The notes: generated by a model not told the origin, from the sequence alone. DNA of 64,000 nucleotides from Mesobacillus maritimus (GCF_023715205.1 NZ_JAMBNR010000004.1:124001-188000), one strand, 5' to 3'; numbered from the stretch's first letter, positions 1-8,971 are shown. Translations and numbers: made by a program.

Positions 1-13
1 CGTTTCATAGATT

Positions 14-29
14 GTTCGCTAAATAGAAC
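14..29. promoter_or_regulatory. SinR-type operator upstream of sipW-tasA
   Basis: The 16-bp dyad GTTCGCTAAATAGAAC has GTTC/GAAC arms and matches five better palindromes in this window (near 1749, 1822, 4664, 9494 and 40836). It lies about 105 bp before the sipW ribosome site, a sensible place for repression of the matrix operon. The inner positions deviate from the GTTCTT/AAGAAC consensus, so binding is inferred. Confidence 0.55.
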
Positions 30-135
30 AGGGAGGTTTGGTATTTATATATTAGGCTACAAACTCCCATTCAAGCAACTATACTACTAATTTTTTCTTC
101 GATATCTATATTAACCTTTTTAAGGAGGATAACAA

Positions 136-708
136 ATGAAACGTATTTTGGGCTTTACTAGTAACGCTTTAACTGGAATCCTATTCTTGCTTCTAATTAC
201 TATGACTTTTATTGTAATTTCGACTAAAGCTTCAGGTGGAGAGCCTCAGGTATTTGGTTATCAGCTTAAATCTGTCCTATCTGGATCTATGGAGCCAACG
301 TTTAAAACAGGTTCAATCATAGCAGTGGAGAAGGTCGAGGATGCGGCTACTACTGTCAAAAAAGATGATGTTATTACATTTATGCAAGAAGGTGGTAGCA
401 TCGTTACCCACAGGGTTGTGGAAGTGATAAAAAATGGTGAGTATACAACTTATAAAACAAAAGGTGATAACAACGAAGATATGGATACACAACCGGTATT
501 AGCAGAGAACGTAGTAGGAGTTTATTCAGGTTTTACTATTCCTTATTTAGGATACTTCATAGATTTCGCTAAGTCCGGTAAGGGTGCAGCGGTATTATTA
601 ATCATCCCAGGCATTTTATTACTAGGTTACTCTGGATTAACAATCTATCAAGCCATTAGAGAAATTGAGCAAAACAGTAAGCCTCAGGAAAGTGGAAAAA
701 CGGTTTAA
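136..708 (+). CDS. sipW: signal peptidase I, SipW (ER-type)
   Basis: A membrane signal peptidase that should cleave the signal peptides of the TasA/TapA matrix proteins encoded next to it. The 190-residue protein has an N-terminal membrane segment (about 10-30), the catalytic serine in SGSMEPT (near residue 51) and a histidine in THRVV (near residue 97) where bacterial-type enzymes carry lysine. The Ser-His pair marks the ER/archaeal-type SipW class. A C-terminal hydrophobic segment lies around 152-175. The start is fixed by AAGGAGG a few bases upstream. It precedes tasA by 89 bp, and the order sipW, tasA, tapA differs from the B. subtilis order tapA-sipW-tasA. An operator-like palindrome upstream suggests SinR control. 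Family assignment is firm; the substrates are inferred from the neighbours. Confidence 0.93.
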   Translation: MKRILGFTSNALTGILFLLLITMTFIVISTKASGGEPQVFGYQLKSVLSGSMEPTFKTGSIIAVEKVEDAATTVKKDDVITFMQEGGSIVTHRVVEVIKNGEYTTYKTKGDNNEDMDTQPVLAENVVGVYSGFTIPYLGYFIDFAKSGKGAAVLLIIPGILLLGYSGLTIYQAIREIEQNSKPQESGKTV

Positions 709-797
709 CTTTGATTGAATTCCTTATGGGAACATAAGGGTCAATATAAAAATATTACATACCTCGTAAAACGAGGGGAAATGAGGAGGAAGAAAAG

Positions 798-1532
798 ATG
801 GGTATTAAGAAGAAATTAGGTTTAGGAGTAGCTTCAGCAGCACTAGGATTATCATTAGTTGGTGGAGGAACTTGGGCAGCGTTCAACGATGTGGAAACAC
901 TAGATAAGAATAATATTACAGCTGGTATTTTAGATTTAGGGATTAATCCAGATTCAGAACTTATTAGCCTTGATAAACTAGTACCTGGTGACCAAATTGC
1001 AAGGAGTTTTAAAATTGCAAATAATGGTAATGTGGATATTAAACAGGTTCTATTAGACTTAAATGTTTCAGGTTGGGAAGACGTGGATCATCATGGAACT
1101 GGTGTGAAAAATACAGAGAAAGACTTCCTTTCTCAATTCAAGGTAAATATGTTTGCAGCTGATGCTTTCAATTTCAGTGATTTTGGTGGAGGAACAAACT
1201 TACTTGGTGGAATTACTGGTACTGGTAAAGATGATCAAGGAAAATCTTACATTTCACTATATGATTTAGTACAACAAGCTGATGGAACTTATGATATTAC
1301 AAACGGTACAGGTTTACCAAATGGAACTGCCGATGAAGATGGCAAAGACTTTGACAAAATTTGGTTAGCAATTGAATTTGTTAACAAAGACCTCAAAGAT
1401 GCCAACGGAGAACAACATCAAAATAAATTCCAAGACGAAACAGCAAATATCGAGTTTGTATTTGAAGCTATTCAAAGAGATGGCGTGACAAGAGTTAACG
1501 GAGATACCGGAAACTCCGGAGCAACTGAGTAA
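798..1532 (+). CDS. tasA: TasA/CalY (camelysin family) biofilm fibre protein
   Basis: Predicted secreted subunit of extracellular matrix fibres. The 244-residue protein opens with a basic N-terminus and a hydrophobic signal segment (about 7-27) ending before AAFNDVETL, the conserved start of mature TasA/camelysin proteins. Further on, LVPGDQIARSFKIANNGN is the family motif shared with the LPXTG protein at 3065. The middle is Gly/Asp/Asn-rich. The ribosome site GAGGAGG precedes ATG closely. SipW next door is the expected processing enzyme. A strong terminator follows at 1560, so sipW-tasA may form a bicistronic unit separate from tapA. CalY-type metalloprotease activity has been described for relatives, but no classical zinc motif is visible, so a structural role is favoured. 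Confidence 0.9.
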   Translation: MGIKKKLGLGVASAALGLSLVGGGTWAAFNDVETLDKNNITAGILDLGINPDSELISLDKLVPGDQIARSFKIANNGNVDIKQVLLDLNVSGWEDVDHHGTGVKNTEKDFLSQFKVNMFAADAFNFSDFGGGTNLLGGITGTGKDDQGKSYISLYDLVQQADGTYDITNGTGLPNGTADEDGKDFDKIWLAIEFVNKDLKDANGEQHQNKFQDETANIEFVFEAIQRDGVTRVNGDTGNSGATE

Positions 1533-1559
1533 TATACCATATTCTAAGACCTATAAGAT

Positions 1560-1587
1560 AAGGTGGGGTTATTTTTCCCACCTTTTT
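1560..1587 (+). terminator. intrinsic terminator after tasA
   Basis: The stem AGGTGGG/CCCACCT around an AT-rich loop is followed by TTTTTCT, 28 bp after the tasA stop codon. Confidence 0.85.
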
Positions 1588-1748
1588 CTGTGCAAAACAT
1601 AGGATAGTGTATCCTTACTTAACATTTACTATCAACATACCTCTATAAATTCATTATCCTTCCATAATACTCTCAGTTTCTATTAATAAAATTGTAAAAA
1701 TAAAATAGTAACGAATAGAAAAAACATGAAAAAGGTGGTTTTTAAACA

Positions 1749-1764
1749 GTTCTTTATTAAGAAT
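1749..1764. promoter_or_regulatory. SinR-type operator 1 before tapA
   Basis: GTTCTTTATTAAGAAT is a near-perfect dyad with arms GTTCTT/AAGAA(T), about 180 bp before the chosen tapA start. The same 16-mer recurs at 4664. It pairs with a second site at 1822, suggesting cooperative repression of tapA. Known SinR operators contain GTTCTYT half-sites. Confidence 0.7.
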
Positions 1765-1821
1765 TTTAGGATTTACTACCTCTATTCAAAAAGGTTCAAT
1801 TAGTTTATAATGAAATTAATC

Positions 1822-1837
1822 GTTCCTTAATAAGAAC
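1822..1837. promoter_or_regulatory. SinR-type operator 2 before tapA
   Basis: GTTCCTTAATAAGAAC is a dyad with one arm mismatch, 73 bp from operator 1 and about 93 bp before the tapA start. Confidence 0.68.
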
Positions 1838-1930
1838 GAAAAATGAGGATGTTGTTGAATACGAAAAATAAGGTCACCAACTTTGATTCTAAATACTATT
1901 TATTATGAAACGAACGTGGGGTGGAAATTG

Positions 1931-2980
1931 ATGCGAAGTACTCGTTCAAAAAAATTAAGGACTAGACGTAAAGGAATAATTATTGTAGCGAAGCTCGTAT
2001 CGATTTGGTATATCCTTATCTTTACTAGTTCCTATATGACTTCTTATACGGGAGCTTACTTTAATGATGTTGAGACATTAACAGTCTCATTTCAAGCAGA
2101 AAACCCTAAACCAGAACAACCTGAAATTGATAGTTGGGATAGAAGTTCTTTAGATATAGATGCTAAAGGTACAAGTGCATGGGCGGATGGTTACAGAGTC
2201 TTCGCAACGGTGAGAAACTCTGGTGATAGAGATATCACTACTTCTACATGGGTGTTTTACCTTTATAAAATTATTGATGGAAAACCTACAGGAGAGCCTA
2301 TTGCAGAGGGAGTTGTACCTAAAATTCCTAGTGGTGAATTAGGAGAAATGAAGGCAACTGTAACAGAACCAGGGGTTTATGCTTTTACAGTTAGAAGACC
2401 ACTTGGTCATCCAGCAAAAAATAATCCCGATAAAGATGGTTATACGTATTTAGGTTGGAGTAATTATATCACTGTAGAAGGTGTTAAGAATAGCGAAAAA
2501 CCAGAAAAAACTGAACCTACCCCTTCATCTAAAGAAGAGGACAAATCACAAAATCCAGTAGTAGAAAATAAAAATGAAGAGGTCAATCAATCAAAAGATA
2601 TTAGTGAAGGTGAGGATATTTCATCAGGAAAAAGTGAAGAAAATGAACAAAACCCACCAATGGAGAATGTAGAAGAGGAGAAAACATCTGAAAACATTCC
2701 GGAAGAAATAAGGGATTTGGAAGCGACAAGGTTGGAAAAAGGAAACAGTGGTTGGATACAGCTTAAATGGAGGAATCCAACAAATCCAGATTTTAGTCAT
2801 GTCAATATATATATTGATGGTCAAACAGCTCCGATATTTAAACACATTCAAAATCAAGCTGTTGAAATTCAAGGAAAAGATGATGAGGTCACCTATATTA
2901 TTAAAACCGTAAATAAAGATGGGACTGAGTCTACAGGAACGAAAATAATTATTACTAAAGCTGGTATTGAACAGAATTAA
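1931..2980 (+). CDS. tapA: TapA-like fibre anchoring/assembly protein with C-terminal Fn3-like domain
   Basis: Predicted accessory protein for TasA fibre assembly. It shows the hallmarks of TapA: a short basic N-terminus, one hydrophobic signal segment, then AYFNDVETLTVSFQ, followed by a WDRSSLDI motif and a first domain ending around residue 185. Next comes a Glu/Lys/Ser-rich, low-complexity linker (about 190-260). The last ~90 residues look like a fibronectin type III domain (IRDLEATRL, WIQLKWRNP, VNIYIDG), which B. subtilis TapA lacks. An in-frame TTG start lies at 1883, but ATG at 1931 is preceded by GTGGGGTGG at proper spacing and gives a normal signal peptide. Two SinR-type operators lie upstream. 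The Fn3-like call is by pattern only. Confidence 0.8.
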   Translation: MRSTRSKKLRTRRKGIIIVAKLVSIWYILIFTSSYMTSYTGAYFNDVETLTVSFQAENPKPEQPEIDSWDRSSLDIDAKGTSAWADGYRVFATVRNSGDRDITTSTWVFYLYKIIDGKPTGEPIAEGVVPKIPSGELGEMKATVTEPGVYAFTVRRPLGHPAKNNPDKDGYTYLGWSNYITVEGVKNSEKPEKTEPTPSSKEEDKSQNPVVENKNEEVNQSKDISEGEDISSGKSEENEQNPPMENVEEEKTSENIPEEIRDLEATRLEKGNSGWIQLKWRNPTNPDFSHVNIYIDGQTAPIFKHIQNQAVEIQGKDDEVTYIIKTVNKDGTESTGTKIIITKAGIEQN

Positions 2981-3064
2981 TAAGGCAAAGAACATTATAG
3001 ATAGTATACGGAAATATGGGCATTTTAAGCCTATACTCCCAACCTTCATCCTGGGGGGAAGAAT

Positions 3065-3688
3065 ATGAAATATAAAAGACTCATTGGACTTAGTTTTATT
3101 GTTTACGTTATAACAACCATAATAATACTTTTTCCTATTAATATAATTGCTGCAACAAGTGACGTTAAAGAAATTGATATTACGACTACTCCGGAGAAGG
3201 TATTATTTGAGGTATCAAATATGGTGCCTGGTGATCAAGCTACTAGAGCTTTAACGATTTCAAACAGTGGAAAGCAAGACTTGAATTATCTTTTCTCATC
3301 TAGAAAAACTTCAGGCTCTGATGAACTTTATAGAGCTATGCAGCTTACTGTTTCAGATGAAGGTGGAGAAATATACAAAGGTAACATGGAGGACTTTAAT
3401 CGACTTGATGCTAGAAACTTAGTTAGTAAGGAAAGTGAAGACCTCATCTTAACCATAGAATTTCCGGATCATCTAGGAAATGAATATCAAGGGCTTCAAT
3501 GTGTATTTGAATTTAAGCTATATGTTGAAGGAACAATGGGAGGCGTACTCCCGGTGGATGGCCCGAGACTCCCTAATACAGGAACTAACACATTCAATTT
3601 AATAGTTGCTGGAATTGTAATAATAGCTGGAGGGTTTACCCTTTATGGCTTGTTAACTCGTAAAAAGCGGGATGTAAGGATTACTTAA
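3065..3688 (+). CDS. TasA-like protein with LPXTG cell-wall anchor
   Basis: A 207-residue surface protein. It has a signal peptide (residues 5-30, ending near AAT), then a TasA/camelysin-like domain with MVPGDQATRALTISNSGKQ, very close to the LVPGDQIARSF motif of TasA at 798. It ends with the sortase signal LPNTG (near 172), a hydrophobic segment and a basic tail (RKKRD). Sortase should attach it to peptidoglycan, so it may be a covalent wall anchor or base for TasA fibres. It lies 84 bp after tapA with ribosome site GGGGGGAAG, probably the same transcript, and a strong terminator follows. The anchoring is seen in sequence; the fibre role is inferred. Confidence 0.85.
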   Translation: MKYKRLIGLSFIVYVITTIIILFPINIIAATSDVKEIDITTTPEKVLFEVSNMVPGDQATRALTISNSGKQDLNYLFSSRKTSGSDELYRAMQLTVSDEGGEIYKGNMEDFNRLDARNLVSKESEDLILTIEFPDHLGNEYQGLQCVFEFKLYVEGTMGGVLPVDGPRLPNTGTNTFNLIVAGIVIIAGGFTLYGLLTRKKRDVRIT

Positions 3689-3691
3689 GTA

Positions 3692-3719
3692 CCTTGATTC
3701 TAATAATCAAGGGTTTTTC
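3692..3719 (+). terminator. intrinsic terminator of the tapA-LPXTG unit
   Basis: CCTTGATT/AATCAAGG (8 bp) with a 5-nt loop followed by GTTTTTC, immediately after the stop codon. Confidence 0.9.
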
Positions 3720-3887
3720 TTTGTCCAGAAAAAAATAATTTTTCTTTTGAACTTAATTGAAAATTAAAGAAAAACATTGGTATATATACATTAAAGCATT
3801 TACTTTTAGGAATTAAATAGTGTTTTATAAGGATAACTACAACTACATGATTCATGTAATTCTAAAAAAAGAAAGGAGAAACGTTTT

Positions 3888-4607
3888 ATGAAAATTGCTT
3901 TCATCTCCGACATCCACGGCAATGCGAACGCTCTAGACGCAGTGCTAGGAGATATAAAGGAGAGAATTGTTGATAAAGTTTATGTATTAGGGGACATATG
4001 CTACCGTGGACCTGAACCACAGCGTGCGTTAGATCTAGTTCGTTCTTTAAATACCGAGGTTATAAAAGGGAATGCGGATGAATGGGTGGTACGAGGTATA
4101 AATCGAGGGGAAGTACCGGATCAGGCTTTAGAAATGATGAACAAAGAGCGGGACTGGATTTATTCCAAGTTAAATAAAGAGAGTATTGATTATCTGGATA
4201 AACTGCCAACGGAGTTAAACATCGAAATTGAAGGTGTAAAAGTCCATGCCTTCCATGCTACGCCAGATAGTCTATTTGAGGTCGTACTCCCGGACGCAGA
4301 GGCAGAGACTCTAACATCAAAGATGATGAAAAAAGAGGCTGATTTATACATATATGCACATATTCATAGGCCTTATATTCGATATATGGATGGAAAATGC
4401 ATTATGAATATCGGAAGTGTAGGCCTGCCATTTGATGGACTTAAGAAGGCATCTTATGCGATTGTCGATATTCAAGAGGGCTTGCTTCAAACGTCAATCG
4501 TTCGCGTCGCTTATGACGTGGATCAAACGATTCAACAATTTAGTAACTCCGATTACCCAAACCGCAAACAACTGATGAAGATTCTAAACTCTGCTTCTTT
4601 ACAATAG
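3888..4607 (+). CDS. metallophosphoesterase family protein
   Basis: Calcineurin-like phosphoesterase of 239 residues. Metal-binding motifs are in order: DIHGN (residues 8-12), GDICYRGP (about 41-48), GNADEW (about 65-70), and late His motifs HAFHATPD and YIYAHIHRPY. The architecture resembles YfcE and PrpE-like Ser/Thr phosphatases that use two metal ions. The substrate cannot be told. The start is fixed by AAAGGAG before ATG. It is a single-gene unit between two terminators. Confidence 0.85.
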   Translation: MKIAFISDIHGNANALDAVLGDIKERIVDKVYVLGDICYRGPEPQRALDLVRSLNTEVIKGNADEWVVRGINRGEVPDQALEMMNKERDWIYSKLNKESIDYLDKLPTELNIEIEGVKVHAFHATPDSLFEVVLPDAEAETLTSKMMKKEADLYIYAHIHRPYIRYMDGKCIMNIGSVGLPFDGLKKASYAIVDIQEGLLQTSIVRVAYDVDQTIQQFSNSDYPNRKQLMKILNSASLQ

Positions 4608-4621
4608 CGTCCATTTACCAG

Positions 4622-4650
4622 AAGATCACCGTAATAGGGTGGTCTTTTAT
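4622..4650 (+). terminator. terminator after the phosphoesterase gene
   Basis: A 9-bp stem AAGATCACC/GGTGGTCTT (one G-T pair) followed by TTAT. The weak U tract lowers confidence. Confidence 0.6.
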
Positions 4651-4663
4651 AGTTGAATAAGTT

Positions 4664-4679
4664 GTTCTTTATTAAGAAT
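4664..4679. promoter_or_regulatory. SinR-type operator before the exopolysaccharide operon
   Basis: GTTCTTTATTAAGAAT is identical to the site at 1749 and lies about 145 bp upstream of the first gene of the ydaL-ydaM-ydaJ-like operon. It places polysaccharide genes under the same predicted repressor as the matrix protein genes. Confidence 0.7.
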
Positions 4680-4822
4680 AAAATGCAAAGGAAACGGGAG
4701 GGAATTAACGAAAAATTGAGATATACTGTAAAAACCCCCGCAAAATTCAAAACTATGGCCGTTGCGTTCTCTTTAGTGTAGGTTTATGTTCATTATAGTG
4801 AACTAACTTTTGAAATAGGGGG

Positions 4823-6577
4823 GTGCTTGCGATAAAGAATATCTCTTTTTATTCAAAGATTCTTTTAGGAGTGGCTTTGGTTATAAGTATAATATCTCAA
4901 AGTGTTGTTGCTGAAACGAAGCAAGAGGCAAATAAGAATCCTAGGGTGCTCGTAATCTATTCAACTGAGAGTGGAGAAAAAACGGAGAGTCAAAATCTAC
5001 TAGATATGTTGATTGGCCATTTTTCAACAGAGATTATTTTTAGATCGAGCAAAGAGGTTCAGGAAAAAGACTTGGATGGTGTTGACACTTTATTTTATTA
5101 CGGAGAAGACCATGAAGTATTGCCGGATTCGATTACATCTATGTTCAACCGTTTTGACGGAACAATTGTGGCGATTGGCCATAACGTGGAATTTTTAGGT
5201 GAACCTCTGGCCTTTATTGAGCACAAAGGAGAAGCTCTAGTCGATAAACTAACGGTAATGGAACAAGAAAAGCAACTGAATATTAACGGAAGATTGATTT
5301 TAAACGTAAAGTCTCAAACATCATCGGAAACGCTCATTTCTGGTGAAGGAAACGGGATTGATTACCCTTTGTTCATAAAAAAAGATAACGCCTACTATTT
5401 CGCTTCAGAGAACATTGATACCTCATTTTCTTTGGTCCTTGGTGAAGTGCTTCATGAAGTTTTTCAAGTCAACCACCCTGAGTCTCATCCTGCTTACCTT
5501 CGATTAGAGGATGTTCATCCATTAGCAGACCCTAAAATCCTAAAGGAAATTGCGGATCTTTTAAAAGAGAAGAATATCCCTTACATTGTCTCCGTGATTC
5601 CACTATACCGTAACCAAGATACTGGAGAGCTTTATAATTTTAGCGACTTTCCCAAGGTTTTAAGCGTTTTAAAGTATATGCAGGATAATGGCGGCACGAT
5701 TATTGTTCATGGTTATACGCACCAATATAAAGATGATGAAACCGGAGAAGGTTTTGAATTTTGGGATGTAGAAGCAAATATGCCAATCACAGTACCACCT
5801 GATCAAACACCTGAAAAAAAGTACCGGAGTAACTTTAACAATGATGAAGAATACTTAGAGTTTTTAGCTAAGCAAAAGAATTTCGAGGTGGAGTATATAA
5901 CAAATAAGGTTACCAAGGCGTTAGAAGAGTTAGTTGGTCATGGTTTGTATCCGGTTGCATTTGAGGCGCCGCATTATACGATGTCACAAAGTGGATACGA
6001 AATTCTTTCAAAGCATTTTTCAGGTTATGTTGGTCAGCTTCAACTTGGTGACAGAGACTGGAGAGTGATGGCTGCATCCCCGTATTTATCTGCACCTAGC
6101 TTTTTGCATGGTATGTACTTGTATCCTGAGACGATTGGATTTGTAGAGCCTGATGATCCTAATGCGATTGACAAGATGATGAAGGCTGCAGAGGATATGC
6201 AAATTGTCCGGGACGGCTATATTTCTGGATTCTATCATCCTTATTTAGGAGTTGAAAGGTTTGAAGAACTTATTAATAGGATGGAGAAGCTCCCTAATCT
6301 TTCCTGGATTGATTTAAAAAAGGAGAGTAACTATGTGGATGTTCAGCATATTTCAGTGACGGTAGACGACTCAGAGGAAATGAATGTCTCAATTGATTAT
6401 TTCGGTCTACTGGAGGATTCTCCTGACTTTTACACACCTAAGGTAAAAGCAGCCACCAACACAATGATGTGGGTCATCGCAGGAGTCGCAGGTAGTATGG
6501 TGATTCTGTTCATTATTTTTATCATCAGGCAAAGAGTCCACCGCAGAAACGTAGAAGGAGGGACCTTTAATGGCTGA
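4823..6577 (+). CDS. ydaL: DUF2334 (YdaL-like) exopolysaccharide protein
   Basis: First gene of a three-gene operon resembling B. subtilis ydaJKLMN, which makes a c-di-GMP-stimulated exopolysaccharide. The 584-residue protein has an N-terminal signal/membrane segment (about 10-29), a region of unknown fold, then DUF2334, a polysaccharide-deacetylase-like barrel. Key pieces are RLEDVHPLADP (near 226), VHGYTHQYKD (near 296) and GFYHPYLG (near 470). A C-terminal membrane helix lies near 548-570, so the catalytic part should face outside. The start codon is GTG after a GGGGGG ribosome site. It overlaps the next gene by 8 bp. Probably a deacetylase acting on the polymer made by the next gene product; the activity is not shown. 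Confidence 0.83.
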   Translation: MLAIKNISFYSKILLGVALVISIISQSVVAETKQEANKNPRVLVIYSTESGEKTESQNLLDMLIGHFSTEIIFRSSKEVQEKDLDGVDTLFYYGEDHEVLPDSITSMFNRFDGTIVAIGHNVEFLGEPLAFIEHKGEALVDKLTVMEQEKQLNINGRLILNVKSQTSSETLISGEGNGIDYPLFIKKDNAYYFASENIDTSFSLVLGEVLHEVFQVNHPESHPAYLRLEDVHPLADPKILKEIADLLKEKNIPYIVSVIPLYRNQDTGELYNFSDFPKVLSVLKYMQDNGGTIIVHGYTHQYKDDETGEGFEFWDVEANMPITVPPDQTPEKKYRSNFNNDEEYLEFLAKQKNFEVEYITNKVTKALEELVGHGLYPVAFEAPHYTMSQSGYEILSKHFSGYVGQLQLGDRDWRVMAASPYLSAPSFLHGMYLYPETIGFVEPDDPNAIDKMMKAAEDMQIVRDGYISGFYHPYLGVERFEELINRMEKLPNLSWIDLKKESNYVDVQHISVTVDDSEEMNVSIDYFGLLEDSPDFYTPKVKAATNTMMWVIAGVAGSMVILFIIFIIRQRVHRRNVEGGTFNG

Positions 6578-7856
6578 CTTTTTATTTTACGCTTCGCTCT
6601 TTCTCATTTGGTTCATGTTGATTTACCACATGTTCTTAATGTTGGGAGGATATCTCCATAATCGAAAGTATAGAGAACTCAAAAAGTGTTGGGAAAAGAA
6701 GGACCTTCACTTTCCTACAGTAAGTGTCTTAATTCCTGCCCATAATGAAGAAGTGGTTATAAAAGAAACCTTACAGGCTATGGTCAAGCTGAATTACCCG
6801 AAAGATAAGCTTGAGGTGATTGTAATCAATGATAATTCGTCAGATAGAACAGGTGAGATTGCTAGTTCATTTGTGAAGGAATATCCTTTTGTGAAGGTTG
6901 TTCAAACGGTTCCACCTTTTGCTGGAAAAGGGAAATCAAGTGCTCTGAATCAAGGGTTAGCGGAGTCGAAAGGTGACGTCATTGTGGTTTACGATGCTGA
7001 TAATACCCCTGAACCAGATGCAGTCCAATACCTTATCATGGGATTAGAAAATGATCAGCAAGCCGGAGCGGTGGTAGGAAAGTTCCGGGTGATGAACGCA
7101 ACCAAAAACTTGCTGACAAGGTTCATCAATATCGAGACGATTACGTTTCAATGGTTAGCTCAAGGAGGGAGATGGCACTGGTTTCAACTTGCCACAATCC
7201 CAGGAACGAACTTTGCAATCCGCCGTTCCATTCTTGAGGAATTAGGTGGTTGGGATGTGAAAGCTCTGTCTGAAGACACGGAACTTAGTTTTCGAGTGTA
7301 TAACCTCGGTTACCATATCCGGTTTTTTCCTGCAGCGATTACGTGGGAGCAGGAACCCGAAACGTGGAGGGTTTGGTGGAGACAGAGAACGAGATGGGCG
7401 AGAGGGAATCAATACGTTATCTTTAAGTACTTGTTTAATCTTTTTAATATGAAGAATAAAAGAGTAGTATTGGATCTGTTTTATTTCCTGTTCACTTATA
7501 TGCTTTTTTTACTAGGAGTCCTTGTATCGGATGCGATCTTTGTTTTAAATCTGTTCACAGATGTGAATCTCAATGTTGGTCCAATTTCTACGATTCTTCT
7601 CATTTTGGCTATTCTCTTATATGTGACGGAGGTTATGCTGGCTTTGACAATAGAGGAGGATCAATTTCATATAAAAAATTTCTTAGCTGTAATCCTAATG
7701 TATTTTACTTATTCTCAACTGTGGCTGGCTTTAGTTGTTTATTCGATTTACCTAGAAATAAAGAGGGTATTGTTTAAGCAAGAAATAAAGTGGTATAAAA
7801 CCCAACGTTATCAACAACTACCCCAAATTGAACAAAAAACAATCGATCATGGATGA
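6570..7856 (+). CDS. ydaM: family 2 glycosyltransferase, processive (YdaM-like)
   Basis: Membrane synthase expected to polymerise a beta-linked exopolysaccharide from nucleotide sugar. The 428-residue protein has one N-terminal helix (about 5-25), a GT2 domain with VSVLIPAHNEE (near 50), VYDADNTPEPDA (near 141), ALSEDTELSFR (near 230) and QRTRWARGN (the QxxRW product-binding motif, near 270), then three or four C-terminal helices (300-400). This is the cellulose synthase/IcaA/YdaM layout. No PilZ c-di-GMP receptor domain is visible, and no YdaK or YdaN homologue lies in the operon. The ATG follows GGAGGG inside ydaL, so translation is coupled. Confidence 0.87.
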   Translation: MADFLFYASLFLIWFMLIYHMFLMLGGYLHNRKYRELKKCWEKKDLHFPTVSVLIPAHNEEVVIKETLQAMVKLNYPKDKLEVIVINDNSSDRTGEIASSFVKEYPFVKVVQTVPPFAGKGKSSALNQGLAESKGDVIVVYDADNTPEPDAVQYLIMGLENDQQAGAVVGKFRVMNATKNLLTRFINIETITFQWLAQGGRWHWFQLATIPGTNFAIRRSILEELGGWDVKALSEDTELSFRVYNLGYHIRFFPAAITWEQEPETWRVWWRQRTRWARGNQYVIFKYLFNLFNMKNKRVVLDLFYFLFTYMLFLLGVLVSDAIFVLNLFTDVNLNVGPISTILLILAILLYVTEVMLALTIEEDQFHIKNFLAVILMYFTYSQLWLALVVYSIYLEIKRVLFKQEIKWYKTQRYQQLPQIEQKTIDHG

Positions 7857-8971
7857 GAGGAAAGTTTGTGAAGAAACATTATCGGTATGTAGGAATGTTC
7901 GTTGTCATTCTATTAATTTCCGTCTTAGGAGGTTATATGTACAGGGAAGCCTATTCAAAGTTTCCGACTGAAACGTTTATCAAGAGACATATGGTAAATC
8001 AGAACGGGACACTAGCAACCTATTTAAAAGAAAGCAATCAGGCGGATAGTGATTTTGTCCAGGGGAGAGAAGCATTATCTGAAACGGTAGGGATATGGAT
8101 GCAATATGCGTTAGCGAAAGAGGACCGTCTACTGTTCGAGGAAAGCTATGAAATCCTGACGAATTACTTTTTGCAACCAGATGGATTGGTATATTGGAAA
8201 TTAGATTCCTCAGGGGATGTGCATGTTTCTACGAATGCGGCGGTTGATGACCTAAGGGTCATTGTTGCCTTGTATAAGGCAAGTGATTTATGGGGGTCTG
8301 AATCCTATTTAAAAACAGCTAAGGTTATAGAGGACTATTTAGTCTCTCAAAATGATCTTGATGGGTATTTAACAGATTTTTATGATAGCAAATTGAAAGT
8401 GACGAGTGACCGAGTGACTATATCCTACATTGACTCGGTTGCCTTAACGACAATGGTTAAAAAAAATGCAATTAATGTGGAGCTTTATCGGTCCATGATT
8501 GGCCTATTGATAGAGGTTCCAGTTCAGAATGGATTCTATGCCAAGTCCTATCATGTCCCAACTAAACAATACCATTTTGATGAAGAAATCAACATGATAG
8601 ACCAAGTACTTGTTGCGCTTCATTTAGCTAATATTGGAGTGGACACTGACGAGTTCTTGCACTTTCTCAAGGAAGAGTTTAAACAAGATGGCAGAATATA
8701 TGGCAGATATCACTTAGAAACACGCACTCCAACAGTAAACTATGAATCACCTGCACTATATGGTTTTGCAATATTATATTGCTTGGAAGTTGGAGAAAAT
8801 GAGTTTGCTCAGGCTCTCTATAAAAGAATGACCAAGTTTAGAGTAGGCAATTGGTTCAGTACCTATTACGGAGCCTATTCGATTAGTCAGAACCAGGATA
8901 CTCATATCTTTGATAGTGTTGTTCCAATGTTAGCCGAGCAAATAATGTACCAGTCTGGCTACATCAAATAA
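7853..8971 (+). CDS. ydaJ: YdaJ-like secreted glycoside hydrolase (GH8-type)
   Basis: Last gene of the exopolysaccharide operon, overlapping the synthase by ATGA. The 372-residue product has an N-terminal membrane segment (about 12-28), and the rest looks like an (alpha/alpha)6-barrel as in GH8 enzymes: repeated helical stretches, EALSETVGIWMQYAL, TNAAVDDLRVIVAL and a late YYGAYSISQ. In cellulose-type operons a GH8 partner trims or releases the polymer. The acidic catalytic residues cannot be assigned with certainty by eye. Assignment rests on operon context and the helical pattern. Confidence 0.65.
   Translation: MRGKFVKKHYRYVGMFVVILLISVLGGYMYREAYSKFPTETFIKRHMVNQNGTLATYLKESNQADSDFVQGREALSETVGIWMQYALAKEDRLLFEESYEILTNYFLQPDGLVYWKLDSSGDVHVSTNAAVDDLRVIVALYKASDLWGSESYLKTAKVIEDYLVSQNDLDGYLTDFYDSKLKVTSDRVTISYIDSVALTTMVKKNAINVELYRSMIGLLIEVPVQNGFYAKSYHVPTKQYHFDEEINMIDQVLVALHLANIGVDTDEFLHFLKEEFKQDGRIYGRYHLETRTPTVNYESPALYGFAILYCLEVGENEFAQALYKRMTKFRVGNWFSTYYGAYSISQNQDTHIFDSVVPMLAEQIMYQSGYIK

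Noticed and set aside
2624-3049. Minus-strand open frame antisense to tapA
   Set aside because: It is the shadow of the well supported tapA frame and is low-complexity Phe/Ile-rich.
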